Positions 8,373 through 16,411 of a DNA stretch of 64,000 bases are shown in pieces. The translations under genes and the position numbers were made by a program. Location: assembly GCA_963748005.1 (NCBI GenBank), contig CAVVHH010000002.1:2108001-2172000 (forward strand). Direction: 5' to 3'. Numbering within the stretch: the first letter of the stretch is position 1; each line of letters begins with the position of its first letter. Origin of the DNA: CAILZL01 sp963748005 (GTDB lineage Bacteria > Pseudomonadota > Gammaproteobacteria > Steroidobacterales > Steroidobacteraceae). The notes below the pieces were generated by a model, which was given only the letters and a program-made list of their open reading frames with translations, was not told where the DNA came from and did not search any database.

Positions 8373-9233
8373 GTGTCACAACTGCCGCGCCTTAACGGCA
8401 TCATCCGCGCCTGGGAGCAGGGACGGCCTTGCTATGCTTCCTTTGTTCATCCCGAACGGCAGTCCGCCATCGAGTTCAGTACTGCGCCGTACGACTGCGC
8501 GGTGTTCGAGATGGAACACAACTCATGGGATGCCGATAAATTGCAGGATTCGCTGCAGTACCTGCTGAATCGTCGCCAGATTCACGAGATGGGTTCGCTG
8601 GCGCCCAGGATAACGCCCATCGTGCGTATTCCTTCCAATGGTGCCGAAAAGAACGAATGGCTTGCCAAGCAGGCGCTGGATCGTGGCGTGTACGGCGTCG
8701 TCTGGCCACATGTCAGCACAGTCGAGCAGGCCTATAGCGCAGTAGCGGCATGCCGCTATCCGCGCCCAAAGACGTCCCCTATTTTTCAGCCCGAAGGACA
8801 GCGTGGCGATGGTCCGCATTCCTGTTCGCGGTATTGGGGGCTTACCCAGCAGGAGTATTACGCCAAGGCCGATGTCTGGCCTCTCAATCCAAATGGCGAA
8901 GTCCTGGTGTTCCTGATGATTGAAGACGTATTGGGTATCCAGAATCTGGACGACATCCTGGGCAATGTGCCGGGCATCGCATGTGTGCTGATCGGTGAAG
9001 GCGATTTGAGCCAGGAGCTGGGCGTGCCGCGCCAATATGAACATCCGGAGGTCAAGGCGGCCATGGCGCAGATCGTGGACACCTGCAAAAAGCACAAGGT
9101 TCGCGTCGGTCATCCGCATGTCACCACCAAGAATGTGGAAGCCGTGCTGGTACAGGGCTATTCGTTCCTGATGTCGATGCCGGTGAAGAGCTATGCGGCC
9201 ATCGAGAAGGCCAGGGAGATTGCCGGCGGTTGA
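8373..9233 (+). CDS. HpcH/HpaI-family aldolase
   Basis: 286 residues from GTG 8373 with AGGAG upstream. The class II HpcH/HpaI (citrate-lyase-like) barrel is shown by FEMEHNSWD, ARITPIVRIPSN, GVYGVVWPHVST, a run with MIEDVLGIQNLDDIL holding the metal Glu, and VLIGEGDLSQELG with the metal Asp, then VGHPHVT. These enzymes cleave 4-hydroxy-2-oxo acids to pyruvate (or a similar 2-oxo acid) plus an aldehyde or oxo acid. Directly after ligJ, cleavage of 4-carboxy-4-hydroxy-2-oxoadipate to pyruvate and oxaloacetate is a natural guess, although that reaction is usually done by an RraA-family LigK enzyme. Longer than HpaI itself (about 260). Confidence 0.8.
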   Translation: MSQLPRLNGIIRAWEQGRPCYASFVHPERQSAIEFSTAPYDCAVFEMEHNSWDADKLQDSLQYLLNRRQIHEMGSLAPRITPIVRIPSNGAEKNEWLAKQALDRGVYGVVWPHVSTVEQAYSAVAACRYPRPKTSPIFQPEGQRGDGPHSCSRYWGLTQQEYYAKADVWPLNPNGEVLVFLMIEDVLGIQNLDDILGNVPGIACVLIGEGDLSQELGVPRQYEHPEVKAAMAQIVDTCKKHKVRVGHPHVTTKNVEAVLVQGYSFLMSMPVKSYAAIEKAREIAGG

Positions 9234-9254
9234 CAGGTAACTGACAGCTTACAA

Positions 9255-9285
9255 CAGCAAGCTGCGTGAACATGGCGGCTTGCTG
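9255..9285. other. Inverted repeat in the 234-bp gap after the aldolase gene
   Basis: CAGCAAGC (9255-9262) pairs with GCTTGCTG (9278-9285). There is no U-tract. The rest of the 9234-9467 gap shows no gene; it could carry a promoter for the amidohydrolase/ABC part of the cluster. Confidence 0.3.
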
Positions 9286-9467
9286 CCTGTAGGGTGCATG
9301 GGTGAGCTCGAGTCAGGCAGTACCAGTTATCGGGCTGGTTGCGTCAATAGCAGAAACTTATAACACTTCACGGTCTTTCTATTTTTTCTGAATCCCTCCA
9401 CCCCTGAGAATCCGCTTCCACGTGCGGCACGGCCGATTCGTCGCCGCTTCAGTAAAGGTTTAACAAC

Positions 9468-10319
9468 ATGTCAGCACGTTTGATCGACATCCACCCGCAC
9501 ATCATCTCGGACAACGAGACCCGCTATCCACCTGCGCCGTTGTTCGGCAAGCGTTCGGACTGGTCGCAGGAACGGCCCAACACCGTTGAAGCGCTGATCG
9601 CGGCGATGAACGAGGCAGGCGTAGACAAGGCCGCCGTAGTTCACTCCTCCACCACCTACGGCTTCGACAATTCCTATGTCGTGGATGGCTGCAACGCCTA
9701 TCCCGACCGCCTGATCGCGGTGGGCTCGGTGGATGTGGCTGCGCCCGATGCGGTGAAAGTGATCAGGGAGTGGGTGGGCAAGGGGCTGAAGGGTCTGCGC
9801 ATTTTCACCGGCGGTTCGACCAAGGACTTCGATCCCACCGAGCTGGAAAATCCCGCCGCCTATCCGGCGTGGGAGCTGCTGGGCGAGCTGGGCATACCGA
9901 TGTGCATCCAGACCGGTCCCATCGGCCTGCCGCAGGTGAGGGATCTGGCCAGGCGTTTTGCCAACGTGAACATCATTCTCGATCACCTGGCCCGCCCGGA
10001 TGTGCTGGATGGTCCGCCCTATGCCAACGCCGAGAGCCTGTTCCAGCTGGCGGACCTGCCCAACATCTACCACAAGCTGACACCGCGCATCTTCGGCGAC
10101 GTGAAGAAAGGCAAGGCCAGCGCCGAAACTTTCTTCCCCAAAGTAGTCGAGGCGTTTGGCGCCAATCGCCTGGCCTGGGGTTCGAACTTCCCGACCTCGC
10201 CCGGCACGCTCACCGAAATCCTCGCCGAAGCGCGCGCAGGTTTGGCCTGCTTGTCTGCCGAGGATCAGGCATGGATTTTCGGCAAGACCGCGCAACGTCT
10301 GTATCCGTCACTGGCCTAG
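9468..10319 (+). CDS. Amidohydrolase-family (amidohydro_2) protein, LigI-like lactonase candidate
   Basis: 283 residues from ATG 9468. The metal-dependent hydrolase barrel is seen in LIDIHPHII (HxH on strand 1), MCIQTGP, IILDHLARPDV (strand-6 type His) and the C-terminal WGSNFPTSPG. The usual strand-8 stretch is G(S/T)D(W/Y)P; here the catalytic-position Asp is Asn. Relatives include 2-pyrone-4,6-dicarboxylate lactonase (LigI), which acts just before LigJ in the protocatechuate 4,5-pathway, so such a role would fit the neighbours. The Asp-to-Asn change warns that it may be a decarboxylase or hydratase-like variant instead. Family sure, reaction uncertain. Confidence 0.75.
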   Translation: MSARLIDIHPHIISDNETRYPPAPLFGKRSDWSQERPNTVEALIAAMNEAGVDKAAVVHSSTTYGFDNSYVVDGCNAYPDRLIAVGSVDVAAPDAVKVIREWVGKGLKGLRIFTGGSTKDFDPTELENPAAYPAWELLGELGIPMCIQTGPIGLPQVRDLARRFANVNIILDHLARPDVLDGPPYANAESLFQLADLPNIYHKLTPRIFGDVKKGKASAETFFPKVVEAFGANRLAWGSNFPTSPGTLTEILAEARAGLACLSAEDQAWIFGKTAQRLYPSLA

Positions 10320-10356
10320 CGGCTGCTGGCGATTCGGGGGCAGCTCAGCTATAAAA

Positions 10357-10377
10357 GCCGGACGATAACAGTCCGGC
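10357..10377 (+). promoter_or_regulatory. Hairpin just before the ABC ATPase start
   Basis: GCCGGAC (10357-10363), loop GATAACA, GTCCGGC (10371-10377), directly followed by the GGGGCGAG ribosome site of the ATPase gene. It may be a weak terminator of the preceding gene or affect translation. Confidence 0.35.
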
Positions 10378-10391
10378 GGGGCGAGCAAAAA

Positions 10392-11213
10392 ATGGCAAGT
10401 GATTCAATCAAGTTGAGCGTCCGAAACGTTCAGAAGGCGTTTCGTCTGCGGGCCGGTATTGGGCCTGACAACAGGGACGACAAGGATCGCTTGCTGCAGG
10501 TGCTCGGTAACGTGAGCTTCGATGTGCGGCAGGGTGAGGTTGTTTCTCTGATCGGCGAGAGTGGCTGCGGCAAGACCACTCTGCTGCGCATCATCCAGGG
10601 GCTCATCCGCCTTGATGCCGGTTCGGTGCTGGTGGACGACAAGCCCGTGACGGCGCCCGGTCGCGATCGTGGTTTCGTTTTTCAGCAGGCTACCTTGCTG
10701 CCGTGGCGTACCGCCCGGCAGAACGTCGAGTTCGGTCTGGAATTGCAGGGCATGGCGAAGGCGGATCGTCAGCGCCGTTCCACAGAGCTGCTGGATCTGG
10801 TCGGACTCGCTCACGCCGCAGAACAATATCCCCATGAGCTGTCGGGTGGCATGCAGCAGCGCATTGGTCTGGCGCGGGCACTGGCCATCGATCCGGCCAT
10901 CATGCTGATGGACGAGCCCTTCAGTGCACTCGATGCCCAGACCCGCGAAGTGCTGCAAGTGGAGCTGATGCGCATTCACGAAAAGACTGCAAAAACGACC
11001 TTGTTTGTCACGCACGATCTCGATGAGGCCATCTACCTCAGCGACCGTGTCGTGGTACTGGCAGCGAAGCCCGGTCGTGTGAAAAAGATTATCGATGTGC
11101 CTTTCCAGCATCCGCGGCCGGAACTGGCGGAACTGCGTATTGATCCTGTGTTCCAGGAAATCCGCCGCGAGATGTGGTCGCTCATCCGTACTCCCGTACA
11201 GGTGGCGGCATGA
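10392..11213 (+). CDS. ABC transporter ATP-binding protein (NitT/TauT family)
   Basis: 273 residues from ATG 10392. All ABC motifs are present: Walker A GESGCGKTT, a Q-loop in FVFQQATLLPW, signature LSGGMQQRIGLARAL, Walker B IMLMDEPFSALD, and H-loop LFVTHDLDEA. The DEPFSALDAQTR block and the EAIYLSDRVVVL tail are typical of the nitrate/sulfonate/taurine (SsuB/TauB) group. It energises the permease whose start codon overlaps its stop (ATGA at 11210-11213). The substrate is likely an aromatic acid, judged only from neighbours. It may also serve the orphan binding proteins at 21582 and 50585. Confidence 0.92.
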   Translation: MASDSIKLSVRNVQKAFRLRAGIGPDNRDDKDRLLQVLGNVSFDVRQGEVVSLIGESGCGKTTLLRIIQGLIRLDAGSVLVDDKPVTAPGRDRGFVFQQATLLPWRTARQNVEFGLELQGMAKADRQRRSTELLDLVGLAHAAEQYPHELSGGMQQRIGLARALAIDPAIMLMDEPFSALDAQTREVLQVELMRIHEKTAKTTLFVTHDLDEAIYLSDRVVVLAAKPGRVKKIIDVPFQHPRPELAELRIDPVFQEIRREMWSLIRTPVQVAA

Positions 11214-12058
11214 CCAACGTGACTCAAACTTCAGTTCCGCAGAAAAGCGAAGCCGGCGCACCCGTTACCGAAACGGTGGTTGAGGATCTGGTGCCGCCGC
11301 CGCGTTCAAACAGCAAGCTATGGATTGTCAGGTTGATATCGATCGTGTGCGTCTTTGCTGCTTGGGAATATTTCGGTCGGCAGATCAATCCATTATTCAT
11401 GTCCTATCCGATAGCGATCGCCAAGGCCGGAGTGGTGTTGGTGGCAAACGGAGAATTGTTCGAAGCACTCAAAAGCAGTTTGTGGACGCTGGTAGTCGGG
11501 TTCACGCTGGCTTCGACTATCGGCATCACCATCGGTCTGGCCATAGGCCGCTATCGCTATGTGGATGCCGCCACGGACTGGATCGTGAACGCGCTGTACG
11601 CCACGCCGCTGATTGCCGTCATTCCGCTGGTGATTCTGTGGTTCGGTCTGGGTGACACCGCCAAATTATTTATTGTGACCATTCTTGCGGTGTTCCCCGT
11701 GATCATCAATACGGCTTCGGGCGTCCGGAATGTGCCAAGTGCATTGATCGATGTCGGTAATGCCTTCGCCGCCAATGAACATCAGGTGTTCATGAAGATC
11801 ATACTGCCGGCAGTATTGCCGTACATCATGACCGGTCTGCGTCTGGGCATCGGTCGTTCTATCATCGGCATGGTGGCAGCGGAGTTTTATACCGCCATTA
11901 CAGGTTTGGGCGCGCTCATCACCAAATACGGCAACCAGTACGACACGGCGTCCATGTTCGTACCGATCTTCATTCTTATGTTCCTTGGCATCACGCTGAC
12001 GTCGATCGTGCGCAAGCTCGAAGAGATGTTTGCGCCGTGGCGCGGGACAGACGATTAA
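11210..12058 (+). CDS. ABC transporter permease (NitT/TauT family)
   Basis: 282 residues from ATG 11210, which overlaps the ATPase stop codon, indicating translational coupling. About six membrane helices are seen, with the binding-protein-dependent permease (EAA) loop around NAFAANEHQVFMKIILPAVLPYIMTG. LIAVIPLVILWFGLGD and FIVTILAVFPVIINTASGV are typical of the SsuC/TauC group. The ~35 residues before the first helix are hydrophilic. It forms the inner-membrane channel with the preceding ATPase; no classic exported binding protein is encoded beside it. Confidence 0.92.
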   Translation: MTNVTQTSVPQKSEAGAPVTETVVEDLVPPPRSNSKLWIVRLISIVCVFAAWEYFGRQINPLFMSYPIAIAKAGVVLVANGELFEALKSSLWTLVVGFTLASTIGITIGLAIGRYRYVDAATDWIVNALYATPLIAVIPLVILWFGLGDTAKLFIVTILAVFPVIINTASGVRNVPSALIDVGNAFAANEHQVFMKIILPAVLPYIMTGLRLGIGRSIIGMVAAEFYTAITGLGALITKYGNQYDTASMFVPIFILMFLGITLTSIVRKLEEMFAPWRGTDD

Positions 12059-12109
12059 CGACGCGACTGCGTCGGACCCTTTCAACAAACATCAGAGGCG
12101 ATGCTCCAG

Positions 12110-12994
12110 ATGGAAGCACTTAAGTTACGAACCAATCTTCAAGACTATCCAGTCACCATGGCCATCAAGGATGGTCGAGTGAATTCGCCCATCGTGACTC
12201 TGGATTGCTGTGGTCCAAAGGTTGCGCACAATGGTTTCAAGGATCTGCTGCGTAATAACAAATACGACGCCAGCGAACTGGCCATCGTCACGTATCTGCA
12301 GGCCAAGACCTACAACAAACCGTGGGTGCTGATTCCGGCGCCGGTGCATGGTCGTTTCCAGCATCACTGTTCCGGCTACAACATCGAGCGCGGCGAGATG
12401 AAGCCCAAGGACATTGAAGGCAAAAAAGTCGGCGTACGCACCTATGCGCAGACTACCGGTCTGTGGATTCGCGGCATCCTGCAGCACGAATACGGTGTGG
12501 ATATGAACAAGGTGAATTTTTATACGGTTGACGAAGGTCACCTTGCCGAGTACCAGGACCCGCCGAATTGCACGCGCCTGCCGCCCGGCAGCGATATTGG
12601 CGAAATGATGCTGAAGGGCGAGCTGGACGCGATTCTGGCCGGCAACGATCTGCCCAAAGACCCACGCGTGACCTCGCTGGTGCCTGATCCACATAACGCC
12701 GCCAAGAAGTGGTATGAGCGCGAGCATGTGATTCCGATCAATCACGTGTTCGTGATTCACGAGGACATCGCCAACAAGAACCCCGAGGTGGTGCGCGAAG
12801 TATTCCGCATGCTGTGCGAAAGCCGTGCGGCCGCGCCGGCCGAGGCGCAGAAAGGCCTACCGCCGATGGGCTACGAGGCCAACAAGAAGGGCATCGAGCT
12901 CGCCATCGAGTGGGCCTATGACCAGAAGATCATTCCCCGCCGATTCAAGGTGGATGAGCTGTTCAACGATCTGACTGCTTCGCTCAATCCCTGA
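12110..12994 (+). CDS. 4,5-dihydroxyphthalate decarboxylase-like protein (copy 2), in the binding-protein position of an ABC operon
   Basis: 294 residues from ATG 12110; an ATG at 12101 is also possible, but AGAGG (12094-12098) is better spaced for 12110. No signal peptide is visible. The Pht5/PBP-like fold is marked by TNLQDYPVTMAIKDG, RFQHHCSGYNI, KDIEGKKVGVRTYAQTTG, the PPNCTRLPPG stretch and MMLKGELDAI. It is a diverged paralogue of the 5876-6856 gene. It lies where an ABC binding protein would be expected, 51 bp after the permease, yet as written it would stay in the cytoplasm. Either a decarboxylase of the imported acid or an unusual binding component. Confidence 0.72.
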   Translation: MEALKLRTNLQDYPVTMAIKDGRVNSPIVTLDCCGPKVAHNGFKDLLRNNKYDASELAIVTYLQAKTYNKPWVLIPAPVHGRFQHHCSGYNIERGEMKPKDIEGKKVGVRTYAQTTGLWIRGILQHEYGVDMNKVNFYTVDEGHLAEYQDPPNCTRLPPGSDIGEMMLKGELDAILAGNDLPKDPRVTSLVPDPHNAAKKWYEREHVIPINHVFVIHEDIANKNPEVVREVFRMLCESRAAAPAEAQKGLPPMGYEANKKGIELAIEWAYDQKIIPRRFKVDELFNDLTASLNP

Positions 12995-13000
12995 ACTATT

Positions 13001-13022
13001 GCCGCGCTGTATGTGGCGCGGC
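13001..13022 (+). terminator. Hairpin after the decarboxylase-like gene
   Basis: GCCGCGC (13001-13007) pairs with GCGCGGC (13016-13022), seven bases after the stop codon. No U-tract, so termination is only possible. Confidence 0.35.
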
Positions 13023-13057
13023 AGTTCACGATCCCGTTCCACCCTGTACAATTCGCG

Positions 13058-13076
13058 CCCCGGCGTATCGCCGGGG
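13058..13076 (+). promoter_or_regulatory. Perfect 8-bp hairpin upstream of the ThDP enzyme gene
   Basis: CCCCGGCG (13058-13065), loop TAT, CGCCGGGG (13069-13076). It lies in the leader about 75 bp before the chosen start of the ThDP enzyme and could be a pause or stability element. Confidence 0.3.
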
Positions 13077-13152
13077 AGGCTGGCGTTCATGTCGGCCCGC
13101 GGACCGGTTGACCGGTCTGTGCCAAGCGACAGCATCCAAGGCGATCAACGAC

Positions 13153-14817
13153 GTGCAAACCGAAACCTCGACGAAGCAACTCACCGGTGGCCAGATTCTG
13201 GTCGAAGCCTTGCGCCGGCAGGGCGTGGATCGCGTTTACTGCGTACCGGGGGAAAGTTATCTGCCGGTGCTGGATGCCCTGCACGATGCGCCGGAAATCG
13301 CCGTGGTCAGCGCGCGTCACGAAGGCGCAGCGGCCAACATGGCGGAAGCGGATGGCAAGATCACTGGCCGACCCGGCATCTGCATGGTGACGCGCGGACC
13401 GGGCGCCACGCATGCCTCGATCGGCGTGCATACGGCCTTTCAGGATTCCACGCCGATGATTCTGTTCATCGGTCAGGTGGCGCGCGACGCACGTGACCGT
13501 GAAGGTTTCCAGGAAGTGGATTACCGCGCCATGTTCGGGCCCTTGGCCAAGTGGGCCAGTGAGATCGACGACACCTCGCGCATTCCCGAATACATCGCGC
13601 GCGCCTATCGCGTGGCCATGTCGGGCCGGAAGGGGCCGGTGGTGCTGGCCCTGCCCGAAGACATGCTGTCAGAAGTGGTCGCTGAACCCAACTATGCGCC
13701 GCTCATTCCCGCGGCCGGCAATGCGCCGCGCGCCGAGGACATGCAGGCCTTTGCGTCCCTGCTCGGCGCCGCCAAACGTCCATTGCTGGTGGTCGGCGGT
13801 ACAGGCTGGGATGAAGTCGGCAGCAAGAATCTGCTGCAATTCGCCGAGCGCAACGGCCTGCCACTGGTGGCCAGCTTCCGTCGCCAGGATGTGATCGACA
13901 ATCGTCACGCCAATTACTGCGGACACTTGGGCTTGGGCGTGGACCCCACGCTGGCCGAGCGCTTGAAAACCGCCGATCTGGTCGTTTCGATCGGTTCGCG
14001 ACTCGGCGAAAACACCACCAATGCTTATACCTTGCTGACACCGGCGGTGCCGACTCAAAAACTGGTGCATGTGTATCCCGACCCCAACGAATTGGGGCGC
14101 GTGTACCAGCCCGAGCTGGCGATTGCCTGCGGCCTGGCCGACTTCAGCAATGCCCTGGCGGGTTTGGACGTGCCCGGCAAGGAGCAGCGCGCTGCCTGGC
14201 TCAAGGAAGCGCGCGAAGCCTATGTCAAATTCAGCACGCCCGGCGCTGCGCCGCCCAAGGGTGTGGATCTCGCAGCGGTGGTTGGTTGGCTGAGCGAGAA
14301 CCTGAAGGACGATGCCCTGATCTCGAACGGTGCGGGTAACTACACGGTGTGGGTACACCGTTATTTCCGTTACCGTCAATTGCGTACCGAACTGGCGCCC
14401 ACCAGCGGCGCGATGGGTTACGGCGTGCCTGCGGCCATTGCCGCCAAGCTGCGTTATCCGCAGCGCGAGGTGGTGGCGTTTGCCGGCGATGGCTGTTTCC
14501 TGATGTATCCGCAGGAAGTGGGAACTGCCGTGCAGTATGGCGCCAATGTGATTTTCATCGTCGTCAACAACGGCATTTACGGCACGATCCGTACCCACCA
14601 GGAAAAGCGTTATCCGGGGCGTGTCATCGCCACGAATATTCAGGATCCGGATTTCGTTGCCATGGCGCAGAGCATGGGTGCGTATGCAGAACGGGTGGAA
14701 GCGACCGGGGCGTTTGCCGATGCATACCGTCGCGCCGCCGCCGCCGGCCGTCCGGCACTGCTGGAATTGCGCACCGACCCATTGCAGCTGTCGCCGGTAT
14801 TCAGGCTGAAGGGTTAA
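13153..14817 (+). CDS. Thiamine-diphosphate-dependent enzyme (acetolactate synthase/benzoylformate decarboxylase type)
   Basis: 554 residues from GTG 13153; an in-frame TTG at 13108 is also possible. The three ThDP-enzyme domains are present: the N-terminal Pyr domain (YCVPGESYLPVLDAL, with the catalytic Glu in ARHEGAAANMAEA), the central domain (LLVVGGTGWDE) and the C-terminal PP domain with GDGCFLMYPQE leading to NNGIYGT (GDG...NN motif). There is no IlvN-like small subunit nearby and the context is catabolic, so a 2-oxo-acid decarboxylase or carboligase is more likely than branched-chain biosynthesis. It has no signal peptide. Substrate unknown. Confidence 0.85.
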   Translation: MQTETSTKQLTGGQILVEALRRQGVDRVYCVPGESYLPVLDALHDAPEIAVVSARHEGAAANMAEADGKITGRPGICMVTRGPGATHASIGVHTAFQDSTPMILFIGQVARDARDREGFQEVDYRAMFGPLAKWASEIDDTSRIPEYIARAYRVAMSGRKGPVVLALPEDMLSEVVAEPNYAPLIPAAGNAPRAEDMQAFASLLGAAKRPLLVVGGTGWDEVGSKNLLQFAERNGLPLVASFRRQDVIDNRHANYCGHLGLGVDPTLAERLKTADLVVSIGSRLGENTTNAYTLLTPAVPTQKLVHVYPDPNELGRVYQPELAIACGLADFSNALAGLDVPGKEQRAAWLKEAREAYVKFSTPGAAPPKGVDLAAVVGWLSENLKDDALISNGAGNYTVWVHRYFRYRQLRTELAPTSGAMGYGVPAAIAAKLRYPQREVVAFAGDGCFLMYPQEVGTAVQYGANVIFIVVNNGIYGTIRTHQEKRYPGRVIATNIQDPDFVAMAQSMGAYAERVEATGAFADAYRRAAAAGRPALLELRTDPLQLSPVFRLKG

Positions 14818-14840
14818 TCCGTTCCCCTAAGAGCATTTGA

Positions 14841-14871
14841 CGCCCTGTATGCCGGACGGGTATACAGGGCG
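14841..14871. other. Perfect 10-bp hairpin between the ThDP enzyme and LysR genes
   Basis: CGCCCTGTAT (14841-14850) and ATACAGGGCG (14862-14871) match exactly with an 11-base loop. It starts 24 bp after the stop codon. There is no U-run, so it may be a terminator of another kind or an operator, for instance for autoregulation of the LysR gene. Confidence 0.45.
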
Positions 14872-15043
14872 CAATACGGAAGCGCGGTTGCGCGAGTTGG
14901 AGTGCGGAATGGGGGAGACGTCCGCCTTATCCAACCAAATGTCTGGCCAGACTATCAGCCGCCAGATCAATCAATTTTTCGGCAAGTGTCCAATCCAGGG
15001 AAAGGCAGGCGTCGGACCTGCTGCTACTTTAAGCGGGGTTGGC

Positions 15044-16333
15044 ATGACTGACTTGAATCTGAACAGACCTGAGTTCTCCACGAGCATCCGGCATCTCAAG
15101 GTATTCGACAGCGTTGCGCATCTGAACGGCGTCCGGCGCGCCTCCGATGAATGCCATCTTTCACAGCCTGCAGTCACTCAGGCCATCGCGAAGCTCGAAG
15201 AGCAGATGGGCGTGACACTGCTGGAGCGCCGCGCCAGCGGCACCTATCTCAACGAATTCGGCATCATCTTTCATCGACGCACGCAGCGCCTGTTCGCACA
15301 GTTCGAACAGGCACTGGTGGAGCTGGGTGTTCCGAGCGGGCCTATTCCCATTACTCGCATTGCCGGACGCATTTCCAAATCGCAAGTACGCAGCCTGATC
15401 GCCATTGTTGAAAACGGCTCATTTGCACAGGCCGCGCGTGCGTTGGGGGTGTCGCAAACATCGCTGCAGAGAGCTGCGCGCGACCTGGAGAGAACACTGC
15501 GGACACCGCTGTATGCGCAAACCGCCACCGGCATCATGGCAACTCCGGCTGCCGCCGAATTTGCCCGCAAAATCAAACTTGCGTTGCGCGAAATCGAGTG
15601 GGGCATCAATGAAGTAGAGGCCGCTCGAGGCAATATTGGCGGCGAGATCGTGATTGGCGCCTTGCTGCTGGCGGGCAGCGTGGTGCTGGCGTCGGTCATC
15701 AACGAATTTGTTTCGAACTATCCAAACGCCAACGTGCGGATTCTGAATGGCAATGCCGACGACATGCTGCGCTATCTGCGTACCGGCGATGTGGATGTTG
15801 TGGTTGGTTTGTTGCGTGACCCCGGTACAGACGACCTGGTTCATGAAGCGCTTGCCGAGACGCCCTATGTGGTGGTGGCGCGGCATGGACATCCTCTGAT
15901 TGAGAAAACCAGAGTGACCCTCGACGACCTCGCCGAGTATGACTGGATTGTGGGCACCCCCGGCGCCTCGCGACGTATCCGCTTCGACAAACTATTTGCC
16001 GGCCGACGCCCACCGCAGGCGCGCATTGCAACCTGTTCGCTGCCGACCATCCGGTTGTTGATCACCCATAGCGATCGTCTCACGCTGCTGACTTCATATG
16101 AATTGATATACGAAGAGGATGCGCTGACCGCAGTGCCATTCGGGCCGATCGAACCGGTGCCTTCCATTGGGCTGACGACGCGCCAGAACTGGTTGCCCAC
16201 CCAGCTGCAGAGCAACTTCATCGAACTGATTCAAAAGCGGATCGTCGGCTCGCTGATGCCGACCAAGGTGCTGGAGCGAAGCACCGAAACCGCCAGCAAG
16301 AAAAAGGCTGCAAAATCTGCCGTGACGCGTTAG
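15044..16333 (+). CDS. LysR-type transcriptional regulator with two tandem HTH domains
   Basis: 429 residues from ATG 15044 (GGGG upstream), about 120 longer than usual LysR proteins. The extra length is a second N-terminal winged HTH. HTH1 spans about residues 15-75 (LKVFDSVAHL, LSQPAVTQAIAKLEE, TLLERRASG). HTH2 spans about 113-172 (LIAIVENGSFAQAARAL, VSQTSLQRAARDLE, TPLYAQTATG). A LysR effector-binding domain follows (IVIGALLLAG, VVVGLLRDP, PYVVVARHGHPL). It ends the plus-strand catabolic cluster and probably controls it, perhaps through the inverted repeats at 7032-7081 or 14841-14871. The C-terminus ends in a Lys/Ala-rich tail. Confidence 0.88.
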   Translation: MTDLNLNRPEFSTSIRHLKVFDSVAHLNGVRRASDECHLSQPAVTQAIAKLEEQMGVTLLERRASGTYLNEFGIIFHRRTQRLFAQFEQALVELGVPSGPIPITRIAGRISKSQVRSLIAIVENGSFAQAARALGVSQTSLQRAARDLERTLRTPLYAQTATGIMATPAAAEFARKIKLALREIEWGINEVEAARGNIGGEIVIGALLLAGSVVLASVINEFVSNYPNANVRILNGNADDMLRYLRTGDVDVVVGLLRDPGTDDLVHEALAETPYVVVARHGHPLIEKTRVTLDDLAEYDWIVGTPGASRRIRFDKLFAGRRPPQARIATCSLPTIRLLITHSDRLTLLTSYELIYEEDALTAVPFGPIEPVPSIGLTTRQNWLPTQLQSNFIELIQKRIVGSLMPTKVLERSTETASKKKAAKSAVTR

Positions 16334-16343
16334 CCATTGAAGT

Positions 16344-16369
16344 GCGCTGGCGAAGCCATTCGCCAGTGC
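16344..16369. terminator. Bidirectional terminator-like hairpin between convergent genes
   Basis: GCGCTGGCGAA (16344-16354), loop GCCA, TTCGCCAGTGC (16359-16369), one mismatch. It lies between the convergent LysR and MFS genes; a T-rich run (TTACTTTTTC) follows about 14 bases later on the plus strand. Confidence 0.5.
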
Positions 16370-16411
16370 CTGCAGCACACGCTTACTTTTTCGTGAGTTT
16401 CAGTGCACCAG

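Noticed and set aside
13153..14817. Biosynthetic acetolactate synthase (IlvB)
   Set aside because: No small regulatory subunit gene is adjacent and the gene lies inside a catabolic cluster, so only the general ThDP-enzyme family is claimed.
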